DNA of 9,773 bases from JACVRW01 sp036009005 (lineage in GTDB: Bacteria; Actinomycetota; Thermoleophilia; Solirubrobacterales; Thermoleophilaceae): assembly GCA_036009005.1 (NCBI GenBank), contig DASYMP010000141.1:1-9773 (forward strand), written 5' to 3'. The notes beneath the pieces were generated by a model. It saw only the letters and a list, made by a program, of their open reading frames with translations, did not search any database and was not told the DNA's origin. The translations under genes and the position numbers were made by a program. Of this stretch, positions 1-7,585 are shown in pieces (position 1 is the first letter of the stretch; each line of letters starts with the position of its first letter).

Positions 1-1
1 G

Positions 2-52
2 ATCGAGCTGTACGACCAGGTGCCGGTAGGCGCGCCGATCTACATCGAATAG
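2..52 (+). CDS. 3' end of an unidentified protein (truncated by window edge)
   Basis: Only the C-terminus is present: 16 codons reading IELYDQVPVGAPIYIE and then TAG. The frame is chosen because it runs without a stop from the edge and uses G/C third positions. The tail is too short to assign a family. Its stop lies three bases from the stop of the minus-strand gene that follows, so the two genes converge. In other actinobacteria dprA is often near xerC and whiG, but nothing in these residues shows that this is DprA. Confidence 0.5.
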   Translation: MELYDQVPVGAPIYIE

Positions 53-55
53 GGG

Positions 56-328
56 TCAGGGCCCGATCTCGGCGATCGGCACCTCTTCCCAGCCGCGCTC
101 CGCCAGGAGGGTCTTGCGGTCCGTGTGTCGAATGCAGAGCGTGCCGATGAAGATGCCGCGCTCACGCTTTCTGAGGACCGAATACCACATCGTCGAGGCG
201 TCGCTGGGGCCCTGGATCGGGTGCCAGGGCGGGCCGGCCTTGTCGAACTGGTCCATCAGGCCCGCGTCGGCGAGTTGAGTGCCCGTAGCCACCCGCCCGT
301 CCTCCGTGTTGACGAAGAAGACACCCAC
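56..328 (-). CDS. Small hypothetical protein, opposite strand to xerC
   Basis: The frame encodes up to 90 residues, starting GVFFVNTEDG and ending VPIAEIGP. Its third codon positions are overwhelmingly G or C along the whole length, and the protein has a globular mix of residues (WHPIQG, MWYSVL, GIFIGTLCIR). It therefore looks genuinely coding rather than a shadow. No signal peptide or membrane segment is visible and I do not recognise the family. Start choice is uncertain. The longest form uses GTG at 328, but an internal GTG at 292 has a GGAGG eight bases upstream (plus-strand 301-305) and would give a 78-residue protein that no longer runs into a xerC start at 306. The 3' end converges with the truncated gene at the left edge, with a 3-base gap. 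Confidence 0.62.
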   Translation of the reverse strand: MGVFFVNTEDGRVATGTQLADAGLMDQFDKAGPPWHPIQGPSDASTMWYSVLRKRERGIFIGTLCIRHTDRKTLLAERGWEEVPIAEIGP

Positions 329-1211
329 TCCGGTCGAGGCTAGCTGGCAGGAGGTGCTGGCCGGCTTCGACGACTGGCAGCTCGCGCGCGGGATGGGGGA
401 GAAGACCCGCCGCGCCTACGGCGCCGACCTCGCCCAGCTCGCCGAGTGGGCATCGGGGCGCGACCTCCATCCGCACGCGCTCACCCATCGCGAGCTGCGC
501 CACTTCGCGGGTGTGGTCTCCGAGCGCGGGGCGATGAAGTCCACGGTCGCACGAAAGCTCGCCGCGATCAGGACCTTCTACCGCCACCTCGTCGAGCGCG
601 GCGAGCTCCAGGCCAACCCCGCGGAGCTCGTGTCGAGCCCGAAGCGGGACGCCTACCTGCCGCAGGTGTTGAAGCCGGAGGAGGTCGCCGAGCTGCTCGA
701 GCGCATCCCCGGGTCGACGCCACTGGATCTACGCGACCGCGCCCTGCTCGAGCTCGCCTACGCCGCCGGGCTGCGCGCGGAGGAGCTCGTGAACCTCGAC
801 ACGGGCTCGCTCGACGCCGACGCCGAGGAGGTGCGCGTGGAGGGCAAGGGCGGCCGCACGCGCGTGGTGCCCGTCGGCGAGCACGCCTGGCAGGCGCTCG
901 ACCGCTACCTGTCCCGCGGCCGGACCGTCCTGAATTGCGGTGCGAGCCCGGCGCTGTTTCTCTCGAAGTCGGGCCGGCGGCTGTCCACGTCGGACGTCAG
1001 GAGGCGCCTCCGGCTCCAGACGAGGAAGGCCGGAGTCTCCCCGCACACGCTCCGCCACTCGTTCGCGACCCACCTGCTGGAGGGCGGCGCCGATCTGCGT
1101 ACGATCCAGGAGCTTTTGGGACATTCGAGCATCAGCACGACCCAGACCTACACTCGGGTAGAGTCGAAACGCCTCAAGAAGGCGTACGCGCGCTCTCACC
1201 CGCGTGCGTGA
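279..1211 (+). CDS. xerC: Tyrosine recombinase XerC/XerD family, probably XerC
   Basis: This is a site-specific recombinase that, with a partner Xer protein, resolves chromosome dimers at dif near the terminus. The 310 residues match the usual Xer length of about 300. The N-terminal core-binding domain covers roughly residues 22-110 (with EKTRRAYGADL) and the catalytic domain roughly 128-305. The catalytic set is complete: R166 in AAGLRAEEL, K190 in EGKGG, H256 and R259 in HTLRHSFATHLLEGG, H282 in ELLGHSS and nucleophile Y291 in TQTYTRV. XerC rather than XerD is favoured only by position: actinobacterial xerC commonly sits in the dprA/whiG neighbourhood, and here whiG follows after 12 bases. 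The start is uncertain. GTG 279 has only a weak GGCGAG upstream and overlaps the minus-strand gene; GTG 306 or TTG 309 would keep the whole fold. Confidence 0.9.
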   Translation: MPVATRPSSVLTKKTPTPVEASWQEVLAGFDDWQLARGMGEKTRRAYGADLAQLAEWASGRDLHPHALTHRELRHFAGVVSERGAMKSTVARKLAAIRTFYRHLVERGELQANPAELVSSPKRDAYLPQVLKPEEVAELLERIPGSTPLDLRDRALLELAYAAGLRAEELVNLDTGSLDADAEEVRVEGKGGRTRVVPVGEHAWQALDRYLSRGRTVLNCGASPALFLSKSGRRLSTSDVRRRLRLQTRKAGVSPHTLRHSFATHLLEGGADLRTIQELLGHSSISTTQTYTRVESKRLKKAYARSHPRA

Positions 1212-1223
1212 TCAAGCACCCAA

Positions 1224-2015
1224 ATGGAGACAAACCTCAAGGCGATCGAGCTCCGGGACCTCTGGAGCCGTTACAAGGGGGAGCGCGACGAGAAGGCCCG
1301 TGAGCGGCTGGTTCTCGCCTACGCCCCGCTTGTGAAGTACGTCGCGGGCCGGATGTCGAGCGGCCTGCCCTCCCACGTTGAGGAGGCCGACCTCATCTCC
1401 TACGGCCTGCTCGGCCTGATCTCGGCCATCGAGCGCTTCGAGCCCGAGCGCGAGATCAAGTTCGAGACGTTCGCGATCACGCGCATCAAGGGCTCGATCA
1501 TCGACGAGCTGCGCTCGCTCGACTGGGTGCCGCGCTCGGTGCGCACGAAGGCGCGCGAGATCGAGCGCGCGAACGCGAGGCTCGAGCACGAGCTGCACCG
1601 TGCCCCGACCGACCAGGAGATGGCGGACAAGCTCGAGGTGACGGTCGAGGAGTTCCAGGAGTCGCTCGTGCGGATCTCCAACTCGTCCGTCGTGGCGCTG
1701 GACGAGCTCTGGACCGTCTCGGACTCCTCGGGCGACCAGGTCTCGCTGCTCGACACGATCCAGGATCCCCAGGCGCTCGACCCCGCCATGGAGATGGACA
1801 CGACCGAGATGAAGGACCGCCTGGCGGACGCGATCGCGCGCCTGCCGGAGCGCGAGAAGCTCGTCGTGGCCCTCTACTACTACGAGAACCTGACGCTTCG
1901 GGAGATCGGCGAGGTGCTCGGGGTGACCGAGTCGCGCGTGTCGCAGCTGCACACGAAGGCGGTGCTCAGGCTGAAGTCGCGCCTCCAGGGCGATCCGCTC
2001 GGCGAAACCGACTAG
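1224..2015 (+). CDS. whiG: RNA polymerase sigma factor, WhiG/FliA (sigma-28) family
   Basis: The protein directs RNA polymerase to a dedicated promoter class. In Streptomyces, WhiG commits aerial hyphae to sporulation; FliA controls flagellar genes. Its 263 residues carry sigma region 2 at about 25-105 (LVKYVAGRM, DLISYGLLGLISAIERF, then REIKFETFAITRIKGSIIDEL and LDWVPRSVR), region 3 at about 106-165 and region 4 at about 203-255 (LPEREKLVVALYYYENLT, with helix-turn-helix LREIGEVLGVTESRVSQLH). ELWSRYK-like wording near the N-terminus (DLWSRYK), VVALDEL and GDQVSLLDTIQD resemble Streptomyces WhiG more than proteobacterial FliA. ATG 1224 is the only sensible start because the xerC stop lies upstream in the same frame; no clear Shine-Dalgarno is present. 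The signalling gene begins 15 bases downstream, suggesting an operon. No flagellar or spore gene is in view to fix its role. Confidence 0.93.
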   Translation: METNLKAIELRDLWSRYKGERDEKARERLVLAYAPLVKYVAGRMSSGLPSHVEEADLISYGLLGLISAIERFEPEREIKFETFAITRIKGSIIDELRSLDWVPRSVRTKAREIERANARLEHELHRAPTDQEMADKLEVTVEEFQESLVRISNSSVVALDELWTVSDSSGDQVSLLDTIQDPQALDPAMEMDTTEMKDRLADAIARLPEREKLVVALYYYENLTLREIGEVLGVTESRVSQLHTKAVLRLKSRLQGDPLGETD

Positions 2016-2030
2016 GCGCCGCGCGGCAAG

Positions 2031-4361
2031 ATGCTCCGGCGCAAGGCGGACCGCGTGGGAGGGCAGCTGCGGGTCCGCGCCAGCCAGCAGGCGGCGCTCG
2101 CGTCACTCGGCCAGCATGCGCTCGGCGGTATGGAGCTGGACGAGCTCCTCGACGCCACCGTGGCCGCGGCGGCGCGCGAGCTGGACGCCGGGCAGGTGGT
2201 GGTGCTCGAGCGCACGCGCGACGGCGCCGGGATGCTGGCGCGAGCCGGAGCCGGGCTGCCGGAGGGAGTACTGGGCGGCGTGCTGCCGGCCGACGCGGCC
2301 GAGCTGGCGCGCGACCTCGGCAGCAGAAGCGTGATCGCCGCCCGGATCGGCGCCGCTGGCCGAGACTTTGGGGTGATCCAGGCGCACAGCGGAGCCGAGG
2401 GACATTTCGGCGACGACGACTCGCACTTCCTGCAGGCGCTGGCGAACGTGCTCGGCGCGGCGGTGGAGCGCTCGACCGTGGACGACCTGATGCGCGACAG
2501 CGAGGCGCAGTTCCGCGAGCTCGCCAACACCACGCCGGCGCTCATGTGGATGACCGACGCCGAGGGCGACGTGACGTTCGTGAACGAGGGCTGGCTCCGC
2601 TTCACGGACGGCCGGCCGGGCGGCGAGGGTGGCGGCCCGTTCGCCTCGAGCGCCCATCCGGACGACCGCGAGACCCTGCTCGCAAGCTGGACCGAGACGC
2701 TCCGGCGCCAGGACGACTTCCGCCACGAGTACCGGCTGCGCCACGCCGCCTCGGACGGCTACCGCTGGGTGCTGGAGCTGGGGACGCCGCGCTTCGCCGG
2801 CGGTGAGTTCGTGGGCTACGTGGGCACCGCGACGGACATCCACGAGCGCCGGGCGATGGAGGAGGCGCTGCGCGAATCGGAGGCGAGCTTCCGCGAGCTC
2901 GCGAACACCGCGCCCGCGATGATCTGGACGACGGACGACCACGGCTTGATCACGTTCGTGAACCAGGGCTGGCTCGAGTTCACCGGCACGAACCTGCACG
3001 AGGAGATGGGCGTGGCCTGGGAGCTCGGCGTGCATCCCGACGACGCCGCGCTCACGCGCTCGACGTGGCAGGAGGCACGGGCAAAGCTCGCGGAGTGGGA
3101 GCTCGAGTACCGGCTGCACCACCACTCGGGCGAGTACCGCTGGATCTCCGACCGCGGTGTGCCGCGCTACGCGGGCGGCCGATACGTGGGGTACGTGGGT
3201 ACCGCGGTCGACGTGCACGAGCGCAAGACGATCGAGGGCCGCCTGCTCGAGGTCTACGAGCGCGAGCACGCGGTCGCCGAGACGCTTCAGCGAAGCCTTC
3301 TCCCGGAGCGCCTGCCCCCGGTCGAGGGGGTCGAGCTGGCGGCGCGCTACCTGCCGGGCGCTCGTGGGTCCGCCATCGGCGGCGACTGGTACGACGTACT
3401 CGAGCGCCCCGACGGGCGCGTGGCGCTCGTGGTGGGGGACGTGGTGGGCCACGGGTTGCGTGCGGCGGCGTCGATGGGGCAGCTCCGCAACGCCTTTCGC
3501 GCGTACGGGATGGTCGAGGCCTCGCCGGCCGAGGTGGTGGCCCGCATCAACCGCCTGGTGATGCACGGCGTGGAGCAGGTGATGGCCACGGTCCTCTACC
3601 TCGTGCTCGACCGCGAGACCGGTGAGGTGGCATTCAGCGCGGCCGGGCATCCGCCGCCGCTCCTGATCGCGCCCGACGGCGCGCGCTTCCTCGACGGGGG
3701 CCGCTCGGTCCCGATCGGCGCCGCGGACCCCGCCGTGTTCCGCGAGGCGACCGCTCTGCTGCCGCCGGGCTCGACGCTGCTGCTCTACACGGACGGGCTG
3801 GTGGAGCGCCGCGACGCGCCGCTCGAGGGCCGCCTCGAGCAGCTCGCCGCCGCGGCCGCCGCGGCGGACACCGAGCTCGACGGCCTCTGCGAGCACCTGC
3901 TCGGCTCCATGCTGGGCGACGGCGATCCGGGCGACGACGTGGCGATCCTCGCGGTGAGGCCGCTCCCGGTCGCCGAGCGCCAGGTGAGCCTCACCCTGCC
4001 CGCGGAGCCCGGCTCCCTGGCGGTGCTGCGGCGACGGCTCGCGCGCTTCCTGCACGCCACGGGCGCGGACGAGCTCCAGCGCTACGAGATCACGCTCACG
4101 ATCTCGGAGGCGGCCGGGAACGCGATCGAGCATGCCTACGGCCCGGGCGACGAGACGTTCGAGGTCGAGGTGAGCTTCGACGAGGGCGTGCTCACCGCGC
4201 GCGTGCGCGACAGCGGCAGCTGGCGCGACCAGCGCGGCGAGCACCGCGGGCGCGGCCTCCGGATCATCGAGGACCTGATGGACGAGGTGACGGTCGAACG
4301 CCACGGCGACGGCACCCACGTGACCATGCGCAGGCGGCTGGGCCGGGAGCGGGCTGCGTGA
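2031..4361 (+). CDS. GAF-PAS-PAS-SpoIIE/RsbU phosphatase-RsbW-type kinase fusion
   Basis: This is a 776-residue soluble multidomain regulator. In order it has a GAF domain (about 20-147, ending FLQALANVLGAAVER), two PAS domains with PAC-like ends (about 157-276 and 283-402), a short helical linker (RLLEVYEREHAVAETLQRSL), a SpoIIE/RsbU PP2C-type phosphatase (about 430-645) and an HATPase_c domain of the RsbW anti-sigma kinase type (about 650-770). Phosphatase metal motifs look intact: GGDWYDV with D452, GDVVGHG with D470, YTDGLVE with D588 and GDDVAIL with D635/D636. The kinase keeps its N-box (E693, N697), G1 (RDSG, D727) and G2 (RGRGLRII). By family knowledge, the phosphatase removes phosphate from a STAS antagonist, while the kinase domain phosphorylates it or holds a sigma factor. 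The downstream STAS gene overlaps by 4 bases. No membrane segment is present, so it is cytosolic; ligands of GAF and PAS are unknown. Confidence 0.93.
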   Translation: MLRRKADRVGGQLRVRASQQAALASLGQHALGGMELDELLDATVAAAARELDAGQVVVLERTRDGAGMLARAGAGLPEGVLGGVLPADAAELARDLGSRSVIAARIGAAGRDFGVIQAHSGAEGHFGDDDSHFLQALANVLGAAVERSTVDDLMRDSEAQFRELANTTPALMWMTDAEGDVTFVNEGWLRFTDGRPGGEGGGPFASSAHPDDRETLLASWTETLRRQDDFRHEYRLRHAASDGYRWVLELGTPRFAGGEFVGYVGTATDIHERRAMEEALRESEASFRELANTAPAMIWTTDDHGLITFVNQGWLEFTGTNLHEEMGVAWELGVHPDDAALTRSTWQEARAKLAEWELEYRLHHHSGEYRWISDRGVPRYAGGRYVGYVGTAVDVHERKTIEGRLLEVYEREHAVAETLQRSLLPERLPPVEGVELAARYLPGARGSAIGGDWYDVLERPDGRVALVVGDVVGHGLRAAASMGQLRNAFRAYGMVEASPAEVVARINRLVMHGVEQVMATVLYLVLDRETGEVAFSAAGHPPPLLIAPDGARFLDGGRSVPIGAADPAVFREATALLPPGSTLLLYTDGLVERRDAPLEGRLEQLAAAAAAADTELDGLCEHLLGSMLGDGDPGDDVAILAVRPLPVAERQVSLTLPAEPGSLAVLRRRLARFLHATGADELQRYEITLTISEAAGNAIEHAYGPGDETFEVEVSFDEGVLTARVRDSGSWRDQRGEHRGRGLRIIEDLMDEVTVERHGDGTHVTMRRRLGRERAA
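2499..3236 (+). repeat. Tandem PAS-domain duplication inside the regulator gene
   Basis: Two adjacent units of about 126 codons encode closely similar PAS domains. Unit 1 begins SEAQFRELANTTPALMW and unit 2 begins SEASFRELANTAPAMIW. Both contain TFVN.GWL.FT early on and end with VGYVGTA.D.HER. The DNA is also clearly related at the unit starts (GCGAGCTCGC in each). This points to an internal duplication that later diverged; residues near the middle differ more than the ends. Confidence 0.75.
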
Positions 4362-4702
4362 GCGCGCCCGCGGAGCTGCTGCTGGAGACGCGCGACGGCA
4401 GCGTCGTGGCGCAGCTCGGCGGCGAGGTGGACATGTCCAACGCGTCCTACGTGCGCGACCAGCTGCTCGCGTCGATGTCGAACGAGGCCATCGCGCTCGT
4501 CCTCGACATCAGCGGCTGCCGCTACCTCGACTCCGCCGGCATCGAGGTGCTCTTCGACGTCTCGAGACGGCTGGCGCGGCGGCGCCAGGAGCTCCGGATC
4601 GTGATGCCGCCGAGCTCGCCGCTGCGGCGAGTGATCGAGCTGACCGAGGTGCACACCGCCGCGCCCGTTTATGAGTCTCTAGAAGGAGCGCTTTCGGAGT
4701 AG
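4358..4702 (+). CDS. STAS-domain anti-sigma factor antagonist (RsbV/SpoIIAA-like)
   Basis: This 114-residue protein is a single STAS domain, close to the usual 100-115 residues of RsbV/SpoIIAA. The signature LDISGCRYLDSAGIEVL spans about residues 49-65, and by alignment with SpoIIAA the phospho-acceptor is S59 in DSAG. In such systems the unphosphorylated antagonist binds the RsbW-type kinase and frees the sigma factor; phosphorylation by the kinase turns it off and a PP2C phosphatase restores it. Both opposing activities are predicted in the immediately upstream gene. The GTG start overlaps the upstream TGA (GTGA), strong evidence for translational coupling and roughly matched synthesis. No signal or membrane segment is seen. 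Which sigma or anti-sigma factor it ultimately controls cannot be read from the sequence. Confidence 0.92.
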   Translation: MSAPAELLLETRDGSVVAQLGGEVDMSNASYVRDQLLASMSNEAIALVLDISGCRYLDSAGIEVLFDVSRRLARRRQELRIVMPPSSPLRRVIELTEVHTAAPVYESLEGALSE

Positions 4703-4724
4703 GCTGGCGCTTCGAGCACCCCGA

Positions 4725-4733
4725 GGGAAGGAG
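4725..4733 (+). promoter_or_regulatory. Strong ribosome-binding site of the EF-G2 gene
   Basis: GGGAAGGAG ends five bases before ATG 4739. It decides the start: the TTG at 4736 would lie only two bases from the Shine-Dalgarno, so ATG 4739 is preferred. It is the best plus-strand ribosome site in the first half of the window, consistent with a well-translated gene. Confidence 0.8.
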
Positions 4734-4738
4734 ATTTG

Positions 4739-6814
4739 ATGGCTCACGAGTCGCCAAAGAGGATCCGCAATGTGGCGTTGGTCGGCCACCGGGGCAGCGG
4801 GAAGACGTCCGTGGACGAGGCACTCCTCTTCGAAGCGGGCGCGACCAACCGGCTCGGCTCGGTGGCAGACGGAACCACGGTGTCGGACTCGGCATCCGAC
4901 GAGAAGGCGCGCGAGATGTCGATCTCGGCGAGCCTCTCCTCGTTCCGCTGGGACGACCGCAAGATCAACCTGATCGACACGCCCGGCGAGCCCAGCTTCA
5001 TCGCCGACGCGCTTGCCGCGCTGCGCGTGGTCGAGGGCGCCGTGTTCGTGATCAACGCCGTGATGGGCGCCGAGGTCACGACGAGCCGGCTCTGGGAGCG
5101 CGCGGCCGAGCTCGGACTGGCACGCACGCTGTTCGTGAACATGCTGGACCGCGAGCGCGCGGACTTCTTCCGCAGCCTCGAATCGCTCAAGCAGGCCTTC
5201 GGCCCGCACGTCGTGGCGACCGAGATACCGATCGGCAGGGAGCACGAGCTCCAGGGCGTGATCGACCTCATCGACATGAAGGCGTACCGCTACGACGGCG
5301 CCGGCCGCGACAACTGCCAGGAGATCGAGATCCCCGAGGAGCTGCGCGCGCAGGCCGACGAGTACCGCGAGAAGCTGATGGACGAGGTGGCGGAGGTGTC
5401 CGAGGCGCTCATGGAGCGCTACCTCGAGGGTGAGGAGATCTCGCACGACGAGACCGTCGCGGCGCTGAAGCAGGGCGTGACCGAGGGGCACCTGTTCCCG
5501 GTCACATGCGGCGCGGCCACGCGCAACCTCGGCATCAACCGGCTGCTGGACGCGATCGTCGAGGACCTGCCGTCGCCGGCCAAGCGCGGCACGATCGATC
5601 TGGACGGCGTGCAGCTCGAGCCGGACGAGTCGAAGGACATGGTGGCGTTCGTCTTCAAGACGCTCGCGGACCCCTACGCGGGTCGCGTGAACCTGTTCCG
5701 CGTCTACCAGGGCGTGCTGAAGCACGACTCGCACGTGCACAACTGCCGCGCTCACGTGAAGGAACGCATCGGCCAGCTGCTCGTGCCGCAGGGGAAGGAC
5801 TCCGAGCACGCCGACGAGTTCGGCCCGGGCGACATCGGCGCCGTCGCCAAGCTGAAGGAGACGCACGCCGGCGACGTGCTCGCGGACAGGGACATGGAAT
5901 GTCCGCTGAAGCTGCCGCCGATGCCCAGGCCCGTGATGGCCTTCGCGATCGAGGCGAAGGCGAAGGGCGACGAGGAGAAGATGGGTCAGGCGCTCCGCCG
6001 CCTCCAGGAGGAGGACCCGACGATCGACTTCCACCGCGACAAGGAGACGGGCGAGCAGATCCTCGCCGGGATCACCCAGATCCACGTGGAGGTGATCGTC
6101 GACCGGATGAAGGACCGCTTCGGCGCCGAGGTGGAGCTGCACTCGCCGCACGTGCCCTACCGCGAGGCCATCAGGGGCGCGGCGAAGGCGCATGCCCGCT
6201 ACAAGAAGCAGACCGGCGGGCGTGGCCAGTTCGCAGACTGCCACATCGAGATCGCACCCTCGCCCGACGGCGAGGGCCTCGAGTTCGTGAACGCGATCAA
6301 GGGCGGCGTGATCCCCGGTGGGTTCATCCCGGCGGTCGAGAAGGGCGTGCGCGAGGCGATGCGCTCCGGCACGATCGCCGGCTACCCGATCCAGGACGTG
6401 AAGGTCACGGTCTTCGACGGCCAGCACCACTCCGTGGACTCGTCGGAGATGGCGTTCAAGATCGCCGGCTCGATGGCGTTCAAGGAGGCCATGGAGAAGG
6501 CCCAGCCGACGCTGATGGAGCCGATCATGACCGTGACGGTCACGGTGCCCGAGGACTACGTGGGCGACGTGATCGGCGACCTCAACTCGAGGCGCGGCCG
6601 GCCGCTCGGGATGGAGCCGAGGGGAGGGGTCACGGAGATCAAGGCCGAGGTCCCGATGGCCGAGATGCTCGACTACGCGCCCGACCTGCGGGCGATCACC
6701 GGCGGCCAGGGCGAGTACTCGATGGACCTCGCCCGGTATGAGGAGGTTCCGGGACACGTGGCGCAGAGCGTCGTGCAACAAGCCCAGCAGGAGAAGGAAG
6801 CCGTCAAGGCCTGA
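4739..6814 (+). CDS. fusA2: Elongation factor G-like GTPase (EF-G2 type)
   Basis: The 691 residues span the full five-domain EF-G architecture: GTPase domain (about 8-280), domain II (about 300-385), domain III (about 398-470), domain IV (about 475-595, with YKKQTGGRGQF and GGVIPGGFIPAVEKG) and domain V (about 598-680). The G motifs are atypical. The P-loop is GHRGSGKT (16-23). The G3 motif reads DTPGE, placing E84 where canonical EF-G has its catalytic histidine. The G4 motif reads NMLD (134-137) instead of NKxD. This pattern, and the lack of neighbouring rpsL, rpsG or tuf, mark it as the secondary EF-G2 class found in mycobacteria (FusA2) and Thermus rather than the main translocase. Its cellular role is poorly defined for the class. 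It lies 36 bases after the STAS gene and has its own strong ribosome site. Confidence 0.92.
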   Translation: MAHESPKRIRNVALVGHRGSGKTSVDEALLFEAGATNRLGSVADGTTVSDSASDEKAREMSISASLSSFRWDDRKINLIDTPGEPSFIADALAALRVVEGAVFVINAVMGAEVTTSRLWERAAELGLARTLFVNMLDRERADFFRSLESLKQAFGPHVVATEIPIGREHELQGVIDLIDMKAYRYDGAGRDNCQEIEIPEELRAQADEYREKLMDEVAEVSEALMERYLEGEEISHDETVAALKQGVTEGHLFPVTCGAATRNLGINRLLDAIVEDLPSPAKRGTIDLDGVQLEPDESKDMVAFVFKTLADPYAGRVNLFRVYQGVLKHDSHVHNCRAHVKERIGQLLVPQGKDSEHADEFGPGDIGAVAKLKETHAGDVLADRDMECPLKLPPMPRPVMAFAIEAKAKGDEEKMGQALRRLQEEDPTIDFHRDKETGEQILAGITQIHVEVIVDRMKDRFGAEVELHSPHVPYREAIRGAAKAHARYKKQTGGRGQFADCHIEIAPSPDGEGLEFVNAIKGGVIPGGFIPAVEKGVREAMRSGTIAGYPIQDVKVTVFDGQHHSVDSSEMAFKIAGSMAFKEAMEKAQPTLMEPIMTVTVTVPEDYVGDVIGDLNSRRGRPLGMEPRGGVTEIKAEVPMAEMLDYAPDLRAITGGQGEYSMDLARYEEVPGHVAQSVVQQAQQEKEAVKA

Positions 6815-6829
6815 TCTATCCTGGGGGCC

Positions 6830-7585
6830 GTGAAGAAGGAGCTCCGGCCCGTCCACGATGCCGTCAGTTGTGACGTCTGTGGACGCACGATCCTGAAGGG
6901 CGAGCGCGCCGAGTGGTATCTCGCGCCCGGCGGCCACCGCCGCCAGGTCTGCGACCTCTGCGCCGTACGCGCCCAGCACAGCGGCTGGATCCGCGAGTCC
7001 GGCGCGGGCGACCTGCCCGCGCGCGTGCCGCGCAACGCCCCGCGCGAGGGCGTGCTGGGGCGGCTCCGGAGGCGGCGTCCGGCCGCGCAGGCGAACGACT
7101 CCGAGTCGCGGCTCGCCGAGTACGAGTCCACCTACGGCGCCGGCAACGGCGCCGAGCCCGAGGAGCACCAGCTGGAGGAGCCCGCGCCGGCGCCGCGCCC
7201 GCGCTCGCGGCCCCAGAACCCGCGCCACGTGCGGGCTGTGCCCACCACCGCCGAGGTGAAGGTGGAGCGCGCGCTGGAGCTCTTCAACGGCTCCGGCCAC
7301 CAGCGCACCGTCGCCGGGCTGGCGCGCACGCTCGGGCCGCCATGGGTGAGCGCGATGCCCGATCCGGCCCAGGCGAGCGCGGTGTCCGTCCTCGTGGCCT
7401 GGGAGCTTTCGTGGTATCGCTATCGCGTGGACCTTGGCGACGAGGCGGACCCTGTGATGATGCTGGACAAGGGCGAGGAGATCGACCAGATCGAGGAGTC
7501 GCTGCGTGCTTGGAACGCGGGACTCGACGACGACGGCCGCGTGATCGCCGGCCATGCCGCGACCGACGGAGGTTCTGAGGAGTGA
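6830..7585 (+). CDS. Zinc-ribbon-containing hypothetical protein
   Basis: This is a 251-residue protein I cannot assign to a named family. An N-terminal treble-clef or zinc-ribbon-like module is visible, with CDVC at C14/C17 and CDLC at C41/C44 separated by a stretch containing GERAEWYLAPGG. A basic patch follows (RLRRRRP, about 78-84), then a low-complexity linker rich in Glu, Pro and Arg (about 105-135). A globular C-terminal region covers about 140-235 (VERALELFNGSGHQRTVAGL, VLVAWELSWYRYRVDL). The zinc module and basic patch would suit nucleic-acid or ribosome contact, but that is inference. The GTG start lies 15 bases after the EF-G2 stop with a short GGGGG upstream. Its stop overlaps the next start by four bases (GTGA), so it is probably cotranscribed with the next two genes. 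Confidence 0.8.
   Translation: MKKELRPVHDAVSCDVCGRTILKGERAEWYLAPGGHRRQVCDLCAVRAQHSGWIRESGAGDLPARVPRNAPREGVLGRLRRRRPAAQANDSESRLAEYESTYGAGNGAEPEEHQLEEPAPAPRPRSRPQNPRHVRAVPTTAEVKVERALELFNGSGHQRTVAGLARTLGPPWVSAMPDPAQASAVSVLVAWELSWYRYRVDLGDEADPVMMLDKGEEIDQIEESLRAWNAGLDDDGRVIAGHAATDGGSEE

Noticed and set aside
1212..1952. Minus-strand open frame of 246 codons opposite whiG
   Set aside because: Shadow of the sigma factor gene, with biased composition and no recognisable domain.
2103..4319. Minus-strand open frame of 738 codons opposite the GAF-PAS-PP2C gene
   Set aside because: Antisense shadow with no domain motif; the plus-strand product has intact catalytic motifs over the whole span.
4679..7555. 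Minus-strand open frame of 958 codons opposite EF-G2 and the zinc-ribbon gene
   Set aside because: Low-complexity Arg/His/Leu/Val/Asp translation typical of the antisense of GC-rich coding DNA. The plus strand carries clear EF-G motifs in a frame with a strong ribosome site.
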